NCBI RefSeq assembly: GCF_024438035.1
Contig: NZ_JANFQF010000027.1
Coordinates: forward strand, 23,489-87,488
DNA: 64,000 nt
Reading direction: 5' to 3'
Source: Rhodococcus tibetensis
GTDB taxonomy: Bacteria; Actinomycetota; Actinomycetes; Mycobacteriales; Mycobacteriaceae
Shown here: piece after piece, positions 45,202 to 53,829 of the stretch
Layout: every line of letters starts with the position of its first letter
How positions within the stretch are numbered: the stretch's first letter is position 1
Translations under genes and position numbers: made by a program
The notes under the pieces: model-generated
The model's input: only the letters and a program-made list of their open reading frames with translations
The model's database searches: none
Told to the model about the DNA's origin: nothing

Positions 45202-47550
45202 ATGAGTGAGGTCGACGAGGCGGGCCGCGGGGTCCGCTATCAGCACATGTCCCACTGGGGGATGTTCGAGGCCGAGGTGTCCGGCGGCGAGGTCGTGGCC
45301 GTTCACCCGTATCCGGGTGACTCGGACCCGTCGCCGGCGCTCGGCAACATCGCCGGTTCGGTAGGCAACAAGGCGAGAATCACCGGCCCAGCGGTGCGAC
45401 GCGGCTGGCTCGAGAACGGCCCGGGCCCCAGCTGTGCCCGGGGGTCGGACGAGTTCGTGTCCGTCGACTGGGAAGAGCTGACGCAGCGCCTGGCGGGCGA
45501 ATTGCGCCGAGTGATCGACACGCACGGCAACAGCGCGATCTTCGGCGGTTCCTACGGATGGGGCAGCGCCGGACGGTTTCACCATGCGCAGAGCCAGGTG
45601 CACCGCTTCCTCAACGCTCTCGGCGGCTACACGCGCTCGGTCCATAGTTACTCGCTCGGAGCGACAGGCGTCATCATGCCCCGCGTCGTCGGCACGCACT
45701 GGAAGATGTTCGCGCGGTCGACGTCCTGGAAGGTCATCGCCGAGCACACCGATCTCATGGTGTGCTTCGGCGGCGTCCCGCTGAAGAACACCGGAGTCAA
45801 CCACGGCGGCACGAGCGACCACCCGACACGGGGTGCGCTGGACGCGCTCCGGCGTCGCGGCGGCCGCATCGTGTCCTTCAGTCCGTTGCGTGACGACCTG
45901 CACGGCGCCGCGCAGTGGCATGCGCCGGTCCCGGGAACCGACGTCACGATCATGCTCGCCCTCGCCTACGTTCTGGCAACAGAAGGCTTGCACGACAAGG
46001 CTTTCCTGGACAGCCATTGCGTCGGCTACGACCGCTTCGAGGAGTACCTGCTCGGACGTGCCGATGGCGTGCCCAAGTCGCCGGCGTGGGCGCAGCAGAT
46101 TTCGGGGATCGCCGCCGACGAACTGGTGGTGCTGGCCCGGCGGATGGCGGCGGGCCGGACGATGGTGACCGTTACGTGGTCATTGCAGCGCGTGCGGCAC
46201 GGGGAGCAGGCGCCGTGGATGGGTGTCACTCTTGCCGCGATGCTCGGACAGGTCGGTGTGCCCGGCGGCGGCTTCGGCCACGGCTACGGTTCGATGAACG
46301 AGCCTGGGCTCGCACCGGTGCCGTACCCGCTACCCACCCTGCCGCAGGGACTCAACCCGGTCACGGATTTCATCCCGGTGGCGGCGGTGTCGGACATGCT
46401 CCTGAATCCGGGAGCACCCTTCGACTACGACGGTCAACGGCTGACATACCCGGATATCCGGATGCTGTACTGGGCCGGAGGAAACCCGTTTCACCACCAT
46501 CAGGACCTCGGCCGGCTCAGGCGGGCGCTCGCCCGGCCCGACACGATCGTGGTCCACGAACCGTACTGGACGCCCATGGCGCGGCACGCCGACATCGTCG
46601 TGCCGTCCACCACGTCGCTCGAGCGCGACGACATCAGCTGCACCCGCAACGACCCGCTGCTCGTGGCCATGCACGCCGCGGTCGGCCCCTACGCCGATGC
46701 GCAGGACGACTACGACACCTTCAGCGCCCTCGCCCGGAAGCTGGGCGTCGGCGAGAAGTTCACCGAGGGACGTTCTTCGCAGCAGTGGCTCGAGCACCTT
46801 TACGAACAGTGGCGCGGTTTCGTCCGGGCGGACGGTGGCCCCGCGCCGAGCTTCGACGAATTCTGGACACGCGGGCAGGTGCGGATGCGTACCGAAGACG
46901 ACCTCGTGCTGTTCGGCGATTTCCGTGCAGACCCGGTCAAGTACCCGCTCGCGACACCCAGCGGTCGCATCGAAATCTTCTCGGCAGACATCGACAGCTT
47001 CGGCTACGACGACTGCGCCGGCCATCCACGCTGGTACGAGCCGGAGGAATGGCTCGGTGGCGACCGGGCACAGCAGTATCCGCTGCACCTGATCGCCAAT
47101 CAGCCACGGAGCCGACTGCACAGCCAACTCGATCACGGCGGTACCAGCCAGGCCTCGAAGATCAAGGGCCGCGAACCGCTCAGGATCCATCCCGACGATG
47201 CAGCGGCACGCGGCGTCGTCGCCGGTGACGTCGTCCGGGTCTACAACGATCGCGGATCCTGCCTCGCCGGTGCCGTGGTGGACGACGGTGTCCGGCGCGG
47301 GGTGGTGCAGTTGTCAGTGGGTGCCTGGTACGACCCGCTCGATCCCACCGACCCGGAGTCGCTGTGCGTTCACGGCAACCCGAACGTGTTGACCCCCGAC
47401 GTGGGCAGTTCGTCACTCTCGCACGGCTGCACGGGTCAGCACGTGCTGGTGCAGATCGAACGCTACCTGGAGGAGCTTCCGCCGATCCGCGCGTACGACC
47501 CGCCGACCATCACTTCTCGGTCGGCTCGAGGATCAGCGAGATGGAGTTGA
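45202..47550 (+). CDS. Molybdopterin-dependent oxidoreductase, biotin/DMSO/TMAO sulfoxide reductase (BisC) type
   Basis: This 782-residue enzyme of the DMSO reductase family binds bis-MGD molybdenum. The stretch IFGGSYGWGSAGRFHHAQSQ and the Mo-ligand serine region SYSLGATGVIMPRVVG align with DMSO/TMAO/biotin sulfoxide reductases. No N-terminal Fe-S cysteine motif or Tat signal is seen, so it is a soluble cytosolic enzyme like BisC. It probably reduces biotin sulfoxide or free methionine sulfoxide. It starts 16 bases after hemQ and its end overlaps the convergent msrB stop by 41 bases. Confidence 0.9.
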   Translation: MSEVDEAGRGVRYQHMSHWGMFEAEVSGGEVVAVHPYPGDSDPSPALGNIAGSVGNKARITGPAVRRGWLENGPGPSCARGSDEFVSVDWEELTQRLAGELRRVIDTHGNSAIFGGSYGWGSAGRFHHAQSQVHRFLNALGGYTRSVHSYSLGATGVIMPRVVGTHWKMFARSTSWKVIAEHTDLMVCFGGVPLKNTGVNHGGTSDHPTRGALDALRRRGGRIVSFSPLRDDLHGAAQWHAPVPGTDVTIMLALAYVLATEGLHDKAFLDSHCVGYDRFEEYLLGRADGVPKSPAWAQQISGIAADELVVLARRMAAGRTMVTVTWSLQRVRHGEQAPWMGVTLAAMLGQVGVPGGGFGHGYGSMNEPGLAPVPYPLPTLPQGLNPVTDFIPVAAVSDMLLNPGAPFDYDGQRLTYPDIRMLYWAGGNPFHHHQDLGRLRRALARPDTIVVHEPYWTPMARHADIVVPSTTSLERDDISCTRNDPLLVAMHAAVGPYADAQDDYDTFSALARKLGVGEKFTEGRSSQQWLEHLYEQWRGFVRADGGPAPSFDEFWTRGQVRMRTEDDLVLFGDFRADPVKYPLATPSGRIEIFSADIDSFGYDDCAGHPRWYEPEEWLGGDRAQQYPLHLIANQPRSRLHSQLDHGGTSQASKIKGREPLRIHPDDAAARGVVAGDVVRVYNDRGSCLAGAVVDDGVRRGVVQLSVGAWYDPLDPTDPESLCVHGNPNVLTPDVGSSSLSHGCTGQHVLVQIERYLEELPPIRAYDPPTITSRSARGSARWS

Positions 47551-47947
47551 TGCAGTAACGCTGGTCGGTGGGGGTGGGGTACCCCTCGCCCTCGAAGACG
47601 TGACCGAGGTGGCTGTGGCACGTCTTGCAGATCACCTCTACGCGGCGCATTCCCAACGACGTGTCCTCGCGGAGGATGACGGCATCGGAATCGGCGGGGT
47701 CGAAGAACGAGGGCCACCCGCAGTGGGATTCGAACTTCTCCGTGCTGCGGAACAGCTCCGCGCCACACGCCCGGCAGTGGTACACACCTTCGGTTTTCGT
47801 GTCGGTGTATTCACCCACGTAGGGGCGTTCGGTTCCGGCCTGCCGCAGTACCGCGTATTCCTCGGGGGTCAGCTTCTCACGCCATTCGCTGTCGGAGAGG
47901 ACGACCTTGGGCGCGGCCTGGGTGGGATCCTGCTGCTGCGAACTCAT
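47510..47947 (-). CDS. msrB: Peptide-methionine (R)-S-oxide reductase
   Basis: This 145-residue enzyme reduces methionine-R-sulfoxide in proteins with thioredoxin. Zinc is held by two CxxC pairs (CRACGAELF and CKTCHSHLGHVF), and the catalytic cysteine is in RYCINSISL. FESHCGWPSFFDP is conserved. Its 3' end overlaps the molybdoenzyme gene. Equivalent to Rv2674. Confidence 0.96.
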   Translation of the reverse strand: MSSQQQDPTQAAPKVVLSDSEWREKLTPEEYAVLRQAGTERPYVGEYTDTKTEGVYHCRACGAELFRSTEKFESHCGWPSFFDPADSDAVILREDTSLGMRRVEVICKTCHSHLGHVFEGEGYPTPTDQRYCINSISLILEPTEK

Positions 47948-48001
47948 GGCTCCACGCTAATACGTTTCGCGTTCGCAGGTCCGCAGGGCCGGTCGGGACG
48001 G

Positions 48002-49330
48002 CTACGACTTGGCGGCAGCCGACTCGGTTTCAGGCTCCGGCGTGATGTCCGGTTTCGCCGACGGGGTCTTCCGGCGCGGCTCGAGGAGGAACGCCGGGTC
48101 GATGCCCTGGTCCAGCCGGCCCTCGCGCTTCGCGGTGACATAGCGGACTGCGAGCACCCCGAAGATCACGATCAGCAGCAGACTCCACCCGAGGGTGGTC
48201 TTCATGTATTCGGCTGTTCGGCCCGCCTCGACGAATCGGCCCGACAACCAGCTGTCGTAACTGAGGAACCCGTACACCGCCAGCCAGGCGGGCCAGTTTC
48301 GCATCACCGAGTTCTTCAGCACCACCGACATGACGAGCGGGAACAGCATCATCGAGTAGTACATCTGGCCCAGCGAACCGAGCAGCCAGGACGCGGTCAG
48401 TAGTACGCCGGACGTGGTGACCACGAAGAACAGTTCGTCATGCCGGTAGTAGCGGTACAGCAGCCACAGGGACCCTGCCACGAGTGCGGCGAAGATTCCG
48501 CGCAGCGTGAAGATCATCCACGCCGGGAGGCCGTAGTACCTGCCGTTGCCCACGATCGCGCTGTTGAAGTAGTCGCGCGACTCCGTGAGGTACGGGACGG
48601 TGTGGTGAACGAAGTCCATCGGGTCCGCCGACAGCGGCCACGCGACGGCGGTGAGAACGAGGGGGATACCGAGGGCTGTGACGAACACTTTCCACTGCCC
48701 GCGGACGAGCGGAAGTAAGAGAAGTGGGGCCAGGATCGGTTTCACCGCGAAGGTCAGGCCGATGGCGACGCCGGACCACATGTCCTTCCGCTTCATGAGC
48801 AGAACCAGGAACGCGATCTCCCCCAGCAGCACCAAACCGTTGATGTTGGTGAAGACGAGCGTGTTCGTGACGGTCTCCGACGAGAACGTCGCGAAGAGCA
48901 GGATCGGGGCGGCTATCGAGTTCACACCGAGGCCGAACAACCGCAGAAGCAGGTATAACGCGATGACGATCGCGATCGTGTTCGCCAGGATGAAGAGCCA
49001 CCGCGACTTCTCGGGGTCGATGATGGCGATGGGCGCCATCAACAGCGTTCCGGACGGCGGATACAGATAGTGCGGGTCCACCCAGTCGAAGTTGGCGGTA
49101 TACACCGGTCGGCGGTTGAGGAACGCCAGCGCCGCGTTGTAAACCGGTCGGAAGTCGTCGGTGATGTAGCCGTTGACCGCCTTGACGACCACTCGATGCA
49201 GCACCGTCATGACGGCGATCGGCCACAACGCGAAGTTGATGACCTCGTGAGGAGTCCGCCCGGTGCGCGGTTCGAGATGTCGAAGGAACACCACGGCACG
49301 GTACACCGGCTGGGCGTGACATGCGGTCAC
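48002..49330 (-). CDS. aftC: Alpha-(1->3)-arabinofuranosyltransferase, GT-C fold
   Basis: This polytopic membrane glycosyltransferase of about 442 residues has roughly ten segments. The GT-C catalytic aspartate region near the N-terminus reads NGYITDDFRPVYNAALAFL, followed by FDWVDPHYLYPPSGTLLMAP. It matches AftC (Rv2673), which branches the arabinan of arabinogalactan and lipoarabinomannan using decaprenylphosphoryl arabinose. The C-terminal tail is charged and cytosolic. The GTG at 49330 has a run of G at ribosome-site distance; the frame upstream has no family resemblance. Confidence 0.9.
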   Translation of the reverse strand: MTACHAQPVYRAVVFLRHLEPRTGRTPHEVINFALWPIAVMTVLHRVVVKAVNGYITDDFRPVYNAALAFLNRRPVYTANFDWVDPHYLYPPSGTLLMAPIAIIDPEKSRWLFILANTIAIVIALYLLLRLFGLGVNSIAAPILLFATFSSETVTNTLVFTNINGLVLLGEIAFLVLLMKRKDMWSGVAIGLTFAVKPILAPLLLLPLVRGQWKVFVTALGIPLVLTAVAWPLSADPMDFVHHTVPYLTESRDYFNSAIVGNGRYYGLPAWMIFTLRGIFAALVAGSLWLLYRYYRHDELFFVVTTSGVLLTASWLLGSLGQMYYSMMLFPLVMSVVLKNSVMRNWPAWLAVYGFLSYDSWLSGRFVEAGRTAEYMKTTLGWSLLLIVIFGVLAVRYVTAKREGRLDQGIDPAFLLEPRRKTPSAKPDITPEPETESAAAKS

Positions 49331-49365
49331 GCACCCCCTACGGGTGTCGGACCCCGTCGCGCGAA

Positions 49366-50937
49366 CTAAGCAGGGCAGGCGCTGCCGTCGGGAGGCAGCG
49401 CCCCGTCCGCGAGGTACGAGACGATGGCTTTTTGCGCGCAGTCCGAGTGGGTGGCCGGGTGACCCCTGCCGTGCCACGTCAGAGTTGCAGTCGTGGCGCC
49501 TGCGCTTCCCACCGCGCCGGTGACGGTGCCGACGCCGGCGTTGCCGACGACGGGGTCGGCCGTGCCGCTGAGTACGAGCACCGGCATCGAGAGGTCACCG
49601 GGAAGCGCGGGCGGTGCGGTCGCAGGCCACGACGTGCAGAGCAGGAGGCCTACTGCCGCATCGGGGCCGAACAACGGAAATTGCTCACCCCACACACGCT
49701 GGAGTTCGCGAACTCGATCCGGGGCCGGCCACTGCTGTCCATCCGTGCACCGGGTGATGAACTGGCCGTCGGATTCATAGGCTTCCTCCGCTCGCGCCGT
49801 GAGGGCGAGGAGTGGCGAGGTGTCGCCGGCAACGGCGGCCGATACGGCATCGGACAAGATGCGTACCCGGCTTTGCTGATCGCCTCCCGCCGTGGCCAGC
49901 ACTCCCGAGATGGCCGTGAGCAGGGCGTTCGACGACACCCCGGGGATTCGACCGGCCGCCGCTCCGGCCACGGCCGCGGTGACCGCAGCCCGCGGGTCGG
50001 GGCCGAGGGAACAGTTCAATGCCGTGCACTGCCGCGCGAAGGCGTCGAACGCCGCTTCTTGCCCGGCCACCTGCTGCTCGGCGACCGTAGCGGCATCCAC
50101 GGTGGTCACCGCGGGGGAGTCGAGAACGAGCCGGCCGACCCGCCCCGGGTACTTGGCGGCGTAGCTGAGGGCGACGGCACTCCCGTTTCCGGTCGCGAGG
50201 ATGCCGAGGGAGTCGACCTCCCACGTGCGGCGCAGCTGCTCGATGTCGTCTGCGGCGTGGGTGCTGTCGAAAGCAAGTTCCTGTGGTTGCAGGTAGTCGG
50301 TGCAGGCGATGGTGGCATCTCGCCCCAGAGCGGCCACCTTGTCGACCTGGTCGCCGGTGCCCGGATCGAACTGTCCGAGGTCGGCCAGCCTGCGCCTGAG
50401 GTCCGAGGTGGCGGGGTTCGGGGAGAGGCATTCGATCTTCTGCGACGACGCGATTCCACGGCGATCGACGGCGACCACCGGACGGGTCGAGAGCAGAGAT
50501 GCCAACCCTCCGGCGCTCAGCGCGGCGAGCGTCGCCGTCGACGACCGGTCCGACCCCGACGTCAGAACGAGAGGGGCGGCATTCTGCGGGGTGTTCGCGA
50601 ATTTTGCCCGCATCGCGCCCATCGTGAACGATCCGGGCAGGATTCCGCTCTCGTCGACGGCCGCCTCGTATGACGCGCACTCGAAGAGGAGGCCAGGGGG
50701 CGGCGCAGCGCCGGGGCCGAGTGCTTCGAGCGTGCCCTGGGTGCAGTCAGTCCACGTGAGGTCCGTCTTCGGTACCTGCAGCTGCGGCGGGGGTGCGTCG
50801 GCGTTCTCGGTTTGCGTCACCGTGGGTGCGCTGCCGCCGCCCTCGCGTTCGACGGCGACGTGCGGCCGGTTGGACGGTCCGGCTCCACACGCACTGCACA
50901 CCACGAGAACCAGTGCGAGCAACCCCAATCTGCGCAT
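49366..50937 (-). CDS. Secreted alpha/beta hydrolase lipoprotein (Rv2672-type protease family)
   Basis: A protein of about 523 residues with a signal MRRLGLLALVLVVCSAC ending in a probable lipobox Cys, then a Pro/Gln-rich linker and an alpha/beta hydrolase domain (RRGIASSQKIECL, LDSPAVTTVDAAT, LSGTADPVV, WHGRGHPATH). The nucleophile elbow reads GNGSAVA instead of canonical GxSxG. The acid (Asp in GTADPV) and histidine regions are present. It resembles tripeptidyl aminopeptidase-like secreted hydrolases. A GTG at 50964 overlapping the ribD stop (GTGA) would add nine residues. Confidence 0.83.
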   Translation of the reverse strand: MRRLGLLALVLVVCSACGAGPSNRPHVAVEREGGGSAPTVTQTENADAPPPQLQVPKTDLTWTDCTQGTLEALGPGAAPPPGLLFECASYEAAVDESGILPGSFTMGAMRAKFANTPQNAAPLVLTSGSDRSSTATLAALSAGGLASLLSTRPVVAVDRRGIASSQKIECLSPNPATSDLRRRLADLGQFDPGTGDQVDKVAALGRDATIACTDYLQPQELAFDSTHAADDIEQLRRTWEVDSLGILATGNGSAVALSYAAKYPGRVGRLVLDSPAVTTVDAATVAEQQVAGQEAAFDAFARQCTALNCSLGPDPRAAVTAAVAGAAAGRIPGVSSNALLTAISGVLATAGGDQQSRVRILSDAVSAAVAGDTSPLLALTARAEEAYESDGQFITRCTDGQQWPAPDRVRELQRVWGEQFPLFGPDAAVGLLLCTSWPATAPPALPGDLSMPVLVLSGTADPVVGNAGVGTVTGAVGSAGATTATLTWHGRGHPATHSDCAQKAIVSYLADGALPPDGSACPA

Positions 50938-50960
50938 GCCGGACAGCCTGCCAGGTTCGC

Positions 50961-51749
50961 TCACGGGCGGGGTAGCCGCACCCACCGCGTCAGGACCGTG
51001 CCGTCGGTGTCGGCGAGGACGTGCGCGGGCCTCATCGAGACCGTGGCGGCCTGCGCGGAGGTGGCGATCCGCCCGGCGTTCCCGCCGACCAGGACGGGCG
51101 CCGTGGTAAGGCAGAGTTCGTCGACGAGGCCCTCCGCCGTGAGCTGTCCGAACAAGGTCGGCCCGCCCTCACAGAGGATCCTGCGCAGTCCCAGTTCTTC
51201 CATCGAGGCGAGCAGAGCTGCGCCCGAAATTTCCCGGCCATGGGTCTGGATGACGTGCGCCCCCGCCTCGGCCAGAGCGGCCACCCGAACCGGATCGGCT
51301 GCGGAGCTGGTGATCACGATGGGGGCGACCTCGGTGTCGGTGAACAGCCGGGCGCCGGGGTCGAGGTGGGCGCGGGCCGAGACGACCGCAATCGGCGGTA
51401 CAGCCGACATTCCCGACGCGACACGGCGATTCCTGCCTTCAGCGCCGATCTGCACGCCACCGTAGTTTTCGGCTCGGACGGTTCCTGCTCCCACCACGAC
51501 GACGTCGGCCGCTTCGCGAAGGGCGTCGAACACCCTCTTGTCGGCGGGCGTTCCCAGCGTCCCGCTGACACCGCCCACGGAGACGGCTCCGTCGATGCTG
51601 CAGACGAAATTCGCCCGCACCCACGGCTGTGGCGCCCCCATCGGGTACGCGTACAGCTCACGCAAGGCTTCCGCGGTCAATTCACCGGGATTCGTCCCTT
51701 CGCTCCCGGAGTCCGATGTGAGGTAGGTCGCAATATGTACACGCTGCAT
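50961..51749 (-). CDS. ribD: RibD C-terminal-domain reductase (pyrimidine reductase / DHFR-like)
   Basis: This reductase of about 262 residues contains only the RibD_C domain (RANFVCSIDGAVSVGG, ADVVVVGAGTVRAENYG, LCEGGPTLFGQL, VDELCLTTAPVLVGG); the deaminase half of a full RibD is absent. Homologues such as Rv2671 were first called RibD, but the mycobacterial protein can act as an NADPH-dependent dihydrofolate reductase. The substrate here is therefore open. It is divergent from zapE with 34 bases between starts. Confidence 0.85.
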   Translation of the reverse strand: MQRVHIATYLTSDSGSEGTNPGELTAEALRELYAYPMGAPQPWVRANFVCSIDGAVSVGGVSGTLGTPADKRVFDALREAADVVVVGAGTVRAENYGGVQIGAEGRNRRVASGMSAVPPIAVVSARAHLDPGARLFTDTEVAPIVITSSAADPVRVAALAEAGAHVIQTHGREISGAALLASMEELGLRRILCEGGPTLFGQLTAEGLVDELCLTTAPVLVGGNAGRIATSAQAATVSMRPAHVLADTDGTVLTRWVRLPRP

Positions 51750-51783
51750 GTTAGTGATCACAGCACGTGGATACCCTGCTTGT

Positions 51784-52800
51784 ATGCATGCACGTCTTGT
51801 CGATCGCAGCCCTGTGGTACCGGCTGATCAGTTGGTAGCTCAAATGGTGCCCCCGGCCATGTTCGACGAGGTGAGCTTCGCGTCGTACATCCCGGACCCC
51901 GCCGAACCGAGCCAGGCCGTTGCCGTGCAGAAGGCCGAGGAGTTCTCGAAGCGGGTCGGCAAGATTCGCAGCGGCGGCCGGCGCGGCCTCTTCGGTAAGA
52001 AGACGCCGTCCACCGGTGCCGGTCTGTACCTCGACGGCGGGTTCGGCGTCGGCAAGACCCACCTCCTCGCGTCGATCTACCACAGCGTTCCGTCGCCGAA
52101 GGCGTTCGGCACCTTCGTCGAGCTGACCCACGTGGTCGGCGCGCTCGGCTTCAACAAGGCTGTCGAGCAGCTCTCCGACCACAGCGTCCTCTGTATCGAC
52201 GAGTTCGAACTCGACGATCCGGGCGACACCATGCTTGTGTCCCGGCTGCTGTCCGAGCTGTCCGCGCGTGGTGTGTCCATTGTCGCGACGTCGAACACGC
52301 TGCCCGGCCAGCTCGGCGAAGGCCGCTTCGCAGCGCAGGACTTCCTGCGCGAAATCAAGAAGCTGGGCTCGATCTTCGAGACCATCCGGGTGGACGGCCC
52401 CGACTACCGGCACCGCGACCTGCCGCCCGCGCCCGATCCGATCTCCTCCGACGAGCTTCTCGATCGCGCCGACGCTATCCCCGGTGCCACCCTCGACGAC
52501 TTCGACGCGCTGTGCGCGCACCTCAGTACCCTGCACCCGTCGCGATACAACAAACTGGTCGAGGGCATTCCCGCCGTGTTCTTGGACGGTGTCCATCCCG
52601 CCGACGACCAGTCCGTGGCTCTGCGCCTGGTGGTTCTCGCGGACCGCCTGTACGACGCCAGCATCCCGGTGACGGTGGCGGGCGCGAAGCTCGACTCGAT
52701 CTTCACGCCCGAGATGCTCGCCGGTGGTTACCGCAAGAAGTATCTCCGCGCCACCTCACGACTCCTCGCGCTGTCGCGCTTCGAGGTAGCCGCGAACTGA
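51784..52800 (+). CDS. zapE: Cell division protein ZapE / AFG1-like ATPase
   Basis: This 338-residue AAA-type ATPase has Walker A in LDGGFGVGKTHLLASIYH, Walker B in VLCIDEFELDDPGDTML and sensor IVATSNTLPGQLGEGRF. ZapE/AFG1 proteins act at the cell division ring or in quality control of membrane proteins. Equivalent to Rv2670c. The ATG at 51784 is chosen over an open frame further upstream because it fits the family N-terminus. Confidence 0.9.
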   Translation: MHARLVDRSPVVPADQLVAQMVPPAMFDEVSFASYIPDPAEPSQAVAVQKAEEFSKRVGKIRSGGRRGLFGKKTPSTGAGLYLDGGFGVGKTHLLASIYHSVPSPKAFGTFVELTHVVGALGFNKAVEQLSDHSVLCIDEFELDDPGDTMLVSRLLSELSARGVSIVATSNTLPGQLGEGRFAAQDFLREIKKLGSIFETIRVDGPDYRHRDLPPAPDPISSDELLDRADAIPGATLDDFDALCAHLSTLHPSRYNKLVEGIPAVFLDGVHPADDQSVALRLVVLADRLYDASIPVTVAGAKLDSIFTPEMLAGGYRKKYLRATSRLLALSRFEVAAN

Positions 52801-52810
52801 GCCGGCAGGG

Positions 52811-53341
52811 TCAGAGGGCTCGCTGCATCACGAAGTCGTGGTGCAGTTGGGACCCGACCAGAAAAGTCTTCGTCCCGACCGTCTCGAAGCCGTGTTTCTG
52901 GTAGAAGCGCTGCGCGCGCAGATTCTCCTGATTGACACCGAGCCACAGTCCGGCACAATCCGCGGCTAGGGCGCGCTCGACGATGGCGTCCATCAGCGCG
53001 GACGCCACCCCGGTACCGTGATTACCCGGCAACACGTACAGCTTGCTGATCTCGGTCACAGGACGCAGTGACACGGTCCGGGCCACCTCGGGGTCTGCGG
53101 GTTCGCCATCGATCAACATCGCATAGCCGACAATGGCGCCTTGGTGGGTCACCTTGAGTACGGTGCGACACGGATCGGTGAGGTACTCGGAGAACCGCTC
53201 GGCCGACAGCACGTCGTCGATGAAGGTGGCGATGTCGTCCTGAGTTGCACCCGGTGGGCATGCGAGAGGAAACGTCGCCGCTGCCACATCGGCGATCGCC
53301 TCGGAGTCCCATATCCCCGCCGAATTTATCTCGACCGTCAC
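52811..53341 (-). CDS. GNAT family N-acetyltransferase
   Basis: The protein has 176 residues. The acetyl-CoA loop is LYVLPGNHGTGVASALMDAI (R/QxxGxG/A type), followed by LWLGVNQENLRAQRFYQKHG, typical of GNAT enzymes. It matches Rv2669. The acceptor is not known. The GTG at 53341 (MTVEINSAG) is used; the open frame upstream is non-homologous. It converges on zapE with 10 bases between stops. Confidence 0.87.
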   Translation of the reverse strand: MTVEINSAGIWDSEAIADVAAATFPLACPPGATQDDIATFIDDVLSAERFSEYLTDPCRTVLKVTHQGAIVGYAMLIDGEPADPEVARTVSLRPVTEISKLYVLPGNHGTGVASALMDAIVERALAADCAGLWLGVNQENLRAQRFYQKHGFETVGTKTFLVGSQLHHDFVMQRAL

Positions 53342-53676
53342 CGTTGAGTCCCCGCGCCTTTCATGTTCTTCACCATTATGTGCGTACTGTCCCGCAGTCG
53401 CGTCCTCACCGCAATCTCCCACGCCCTGTGCGGCGTGTGAAACCGACCGTACGCGATGCTTCCATTTGAACAGCCGGTGAAAGTCGATTCGGGCGAAGGG
53501 TGGCCGGACAAGACTGAGCCCCAGCCTTGGATGGGGGGTCATGGCTGGGGCTCATTGCCATCGGGGGGGTGGATGGCACGTTCGACGATACATGAGGAAT
53601 TCCTCACGTTCCAGACCGGTGGATAACAATTTCGTCACCTGGACGAGGTGGGCCGTTCTTCCCGGGTCCAGGGAAG
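53342..53676. other. Non-coding gap between the acetyltransferase gene and the leader promoter
   Basis: About 335 bases without a convincing gene. A run of C/G-rich short complementary stretches near 53515-53560 (CCCCAGCC ... GGCTGGGGC) could fold as a hairpin. Nothing else is recognised. The acetyltransferase promoter must lie at the left end. Confidence 0.4.
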
Positions 53677-53706
53677 TTGTTCTTTCGCGTGATCCTCGCC
53701 TAGCAT
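53677..53706 (+). promoter_or_regulatory. Candidate promoter of the leader peptide/LeuA-domain unit
   Basis: TTGTTC (53677-53682) and TAGCAT (53701-53706) are 18 bases apart. The predicted transcript start falls about 53713-53715, on or next to the leader ATG, so the leader could be translated without a 5' untranslated region, as is common in Actinobacteria. Confidence 0.5.
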
Positions 53707-53714
53707 GTCTTCCC

Positions 53715-53756
53715 ATGCAGCGCATTCTCGTAGTTCTCCGCCGTAGCGGGGTCTGA
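53715..53756 (+). CDS. Branched-chain-amino-acid-rich leader peptide (putative attenuator ORF)
   Basis: A 13-codon open frame encodes MQRILVVLRRSGV: seven of 13 residues are Ile, Leu or Val if the final Val is counted with ILVVL and its neighbours (I, L, V, V, L, V give six certain). Such short frames before leu and ilv genes let ribosome stalling report low branched-chain amino acids. It ends 73 bases before a gene resembling the regulatory domain of 2-isopropylmalate synthase, and hairpins lie in between. It is too short for composition alone to prove; the context makes it persuasive. Confidence 0.6.
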   Translation: MQRILVVLRRSGV

Positions 53757-53763
53757 TACGGAC

Positions 53764-53823
53764 CGACCCCTCGCTGCGGGTCGTTGAGCTACGCGTTGGT
53801 CCTCCCTTCACTGCAGGAAGACC
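53764..53823 (+). promoter_or_regulatory. Putative attenuator hairpins, one covering the ribosome binding site
   Basis: Hairpin one pairs CGACCC (53764-53769) with GGGTCG (53778-53783). Hairpin two pairs GGTCCTCC (53798-53805) with GGAAGACC (53816-53823), seven of eight pairs. The right arm of the second contains AGGAAG, the likely ribosome site for the ATG at 53830, so folding would block translation. Confidence 0.45.
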
Positions 53824-53829
53824 ACGAGA

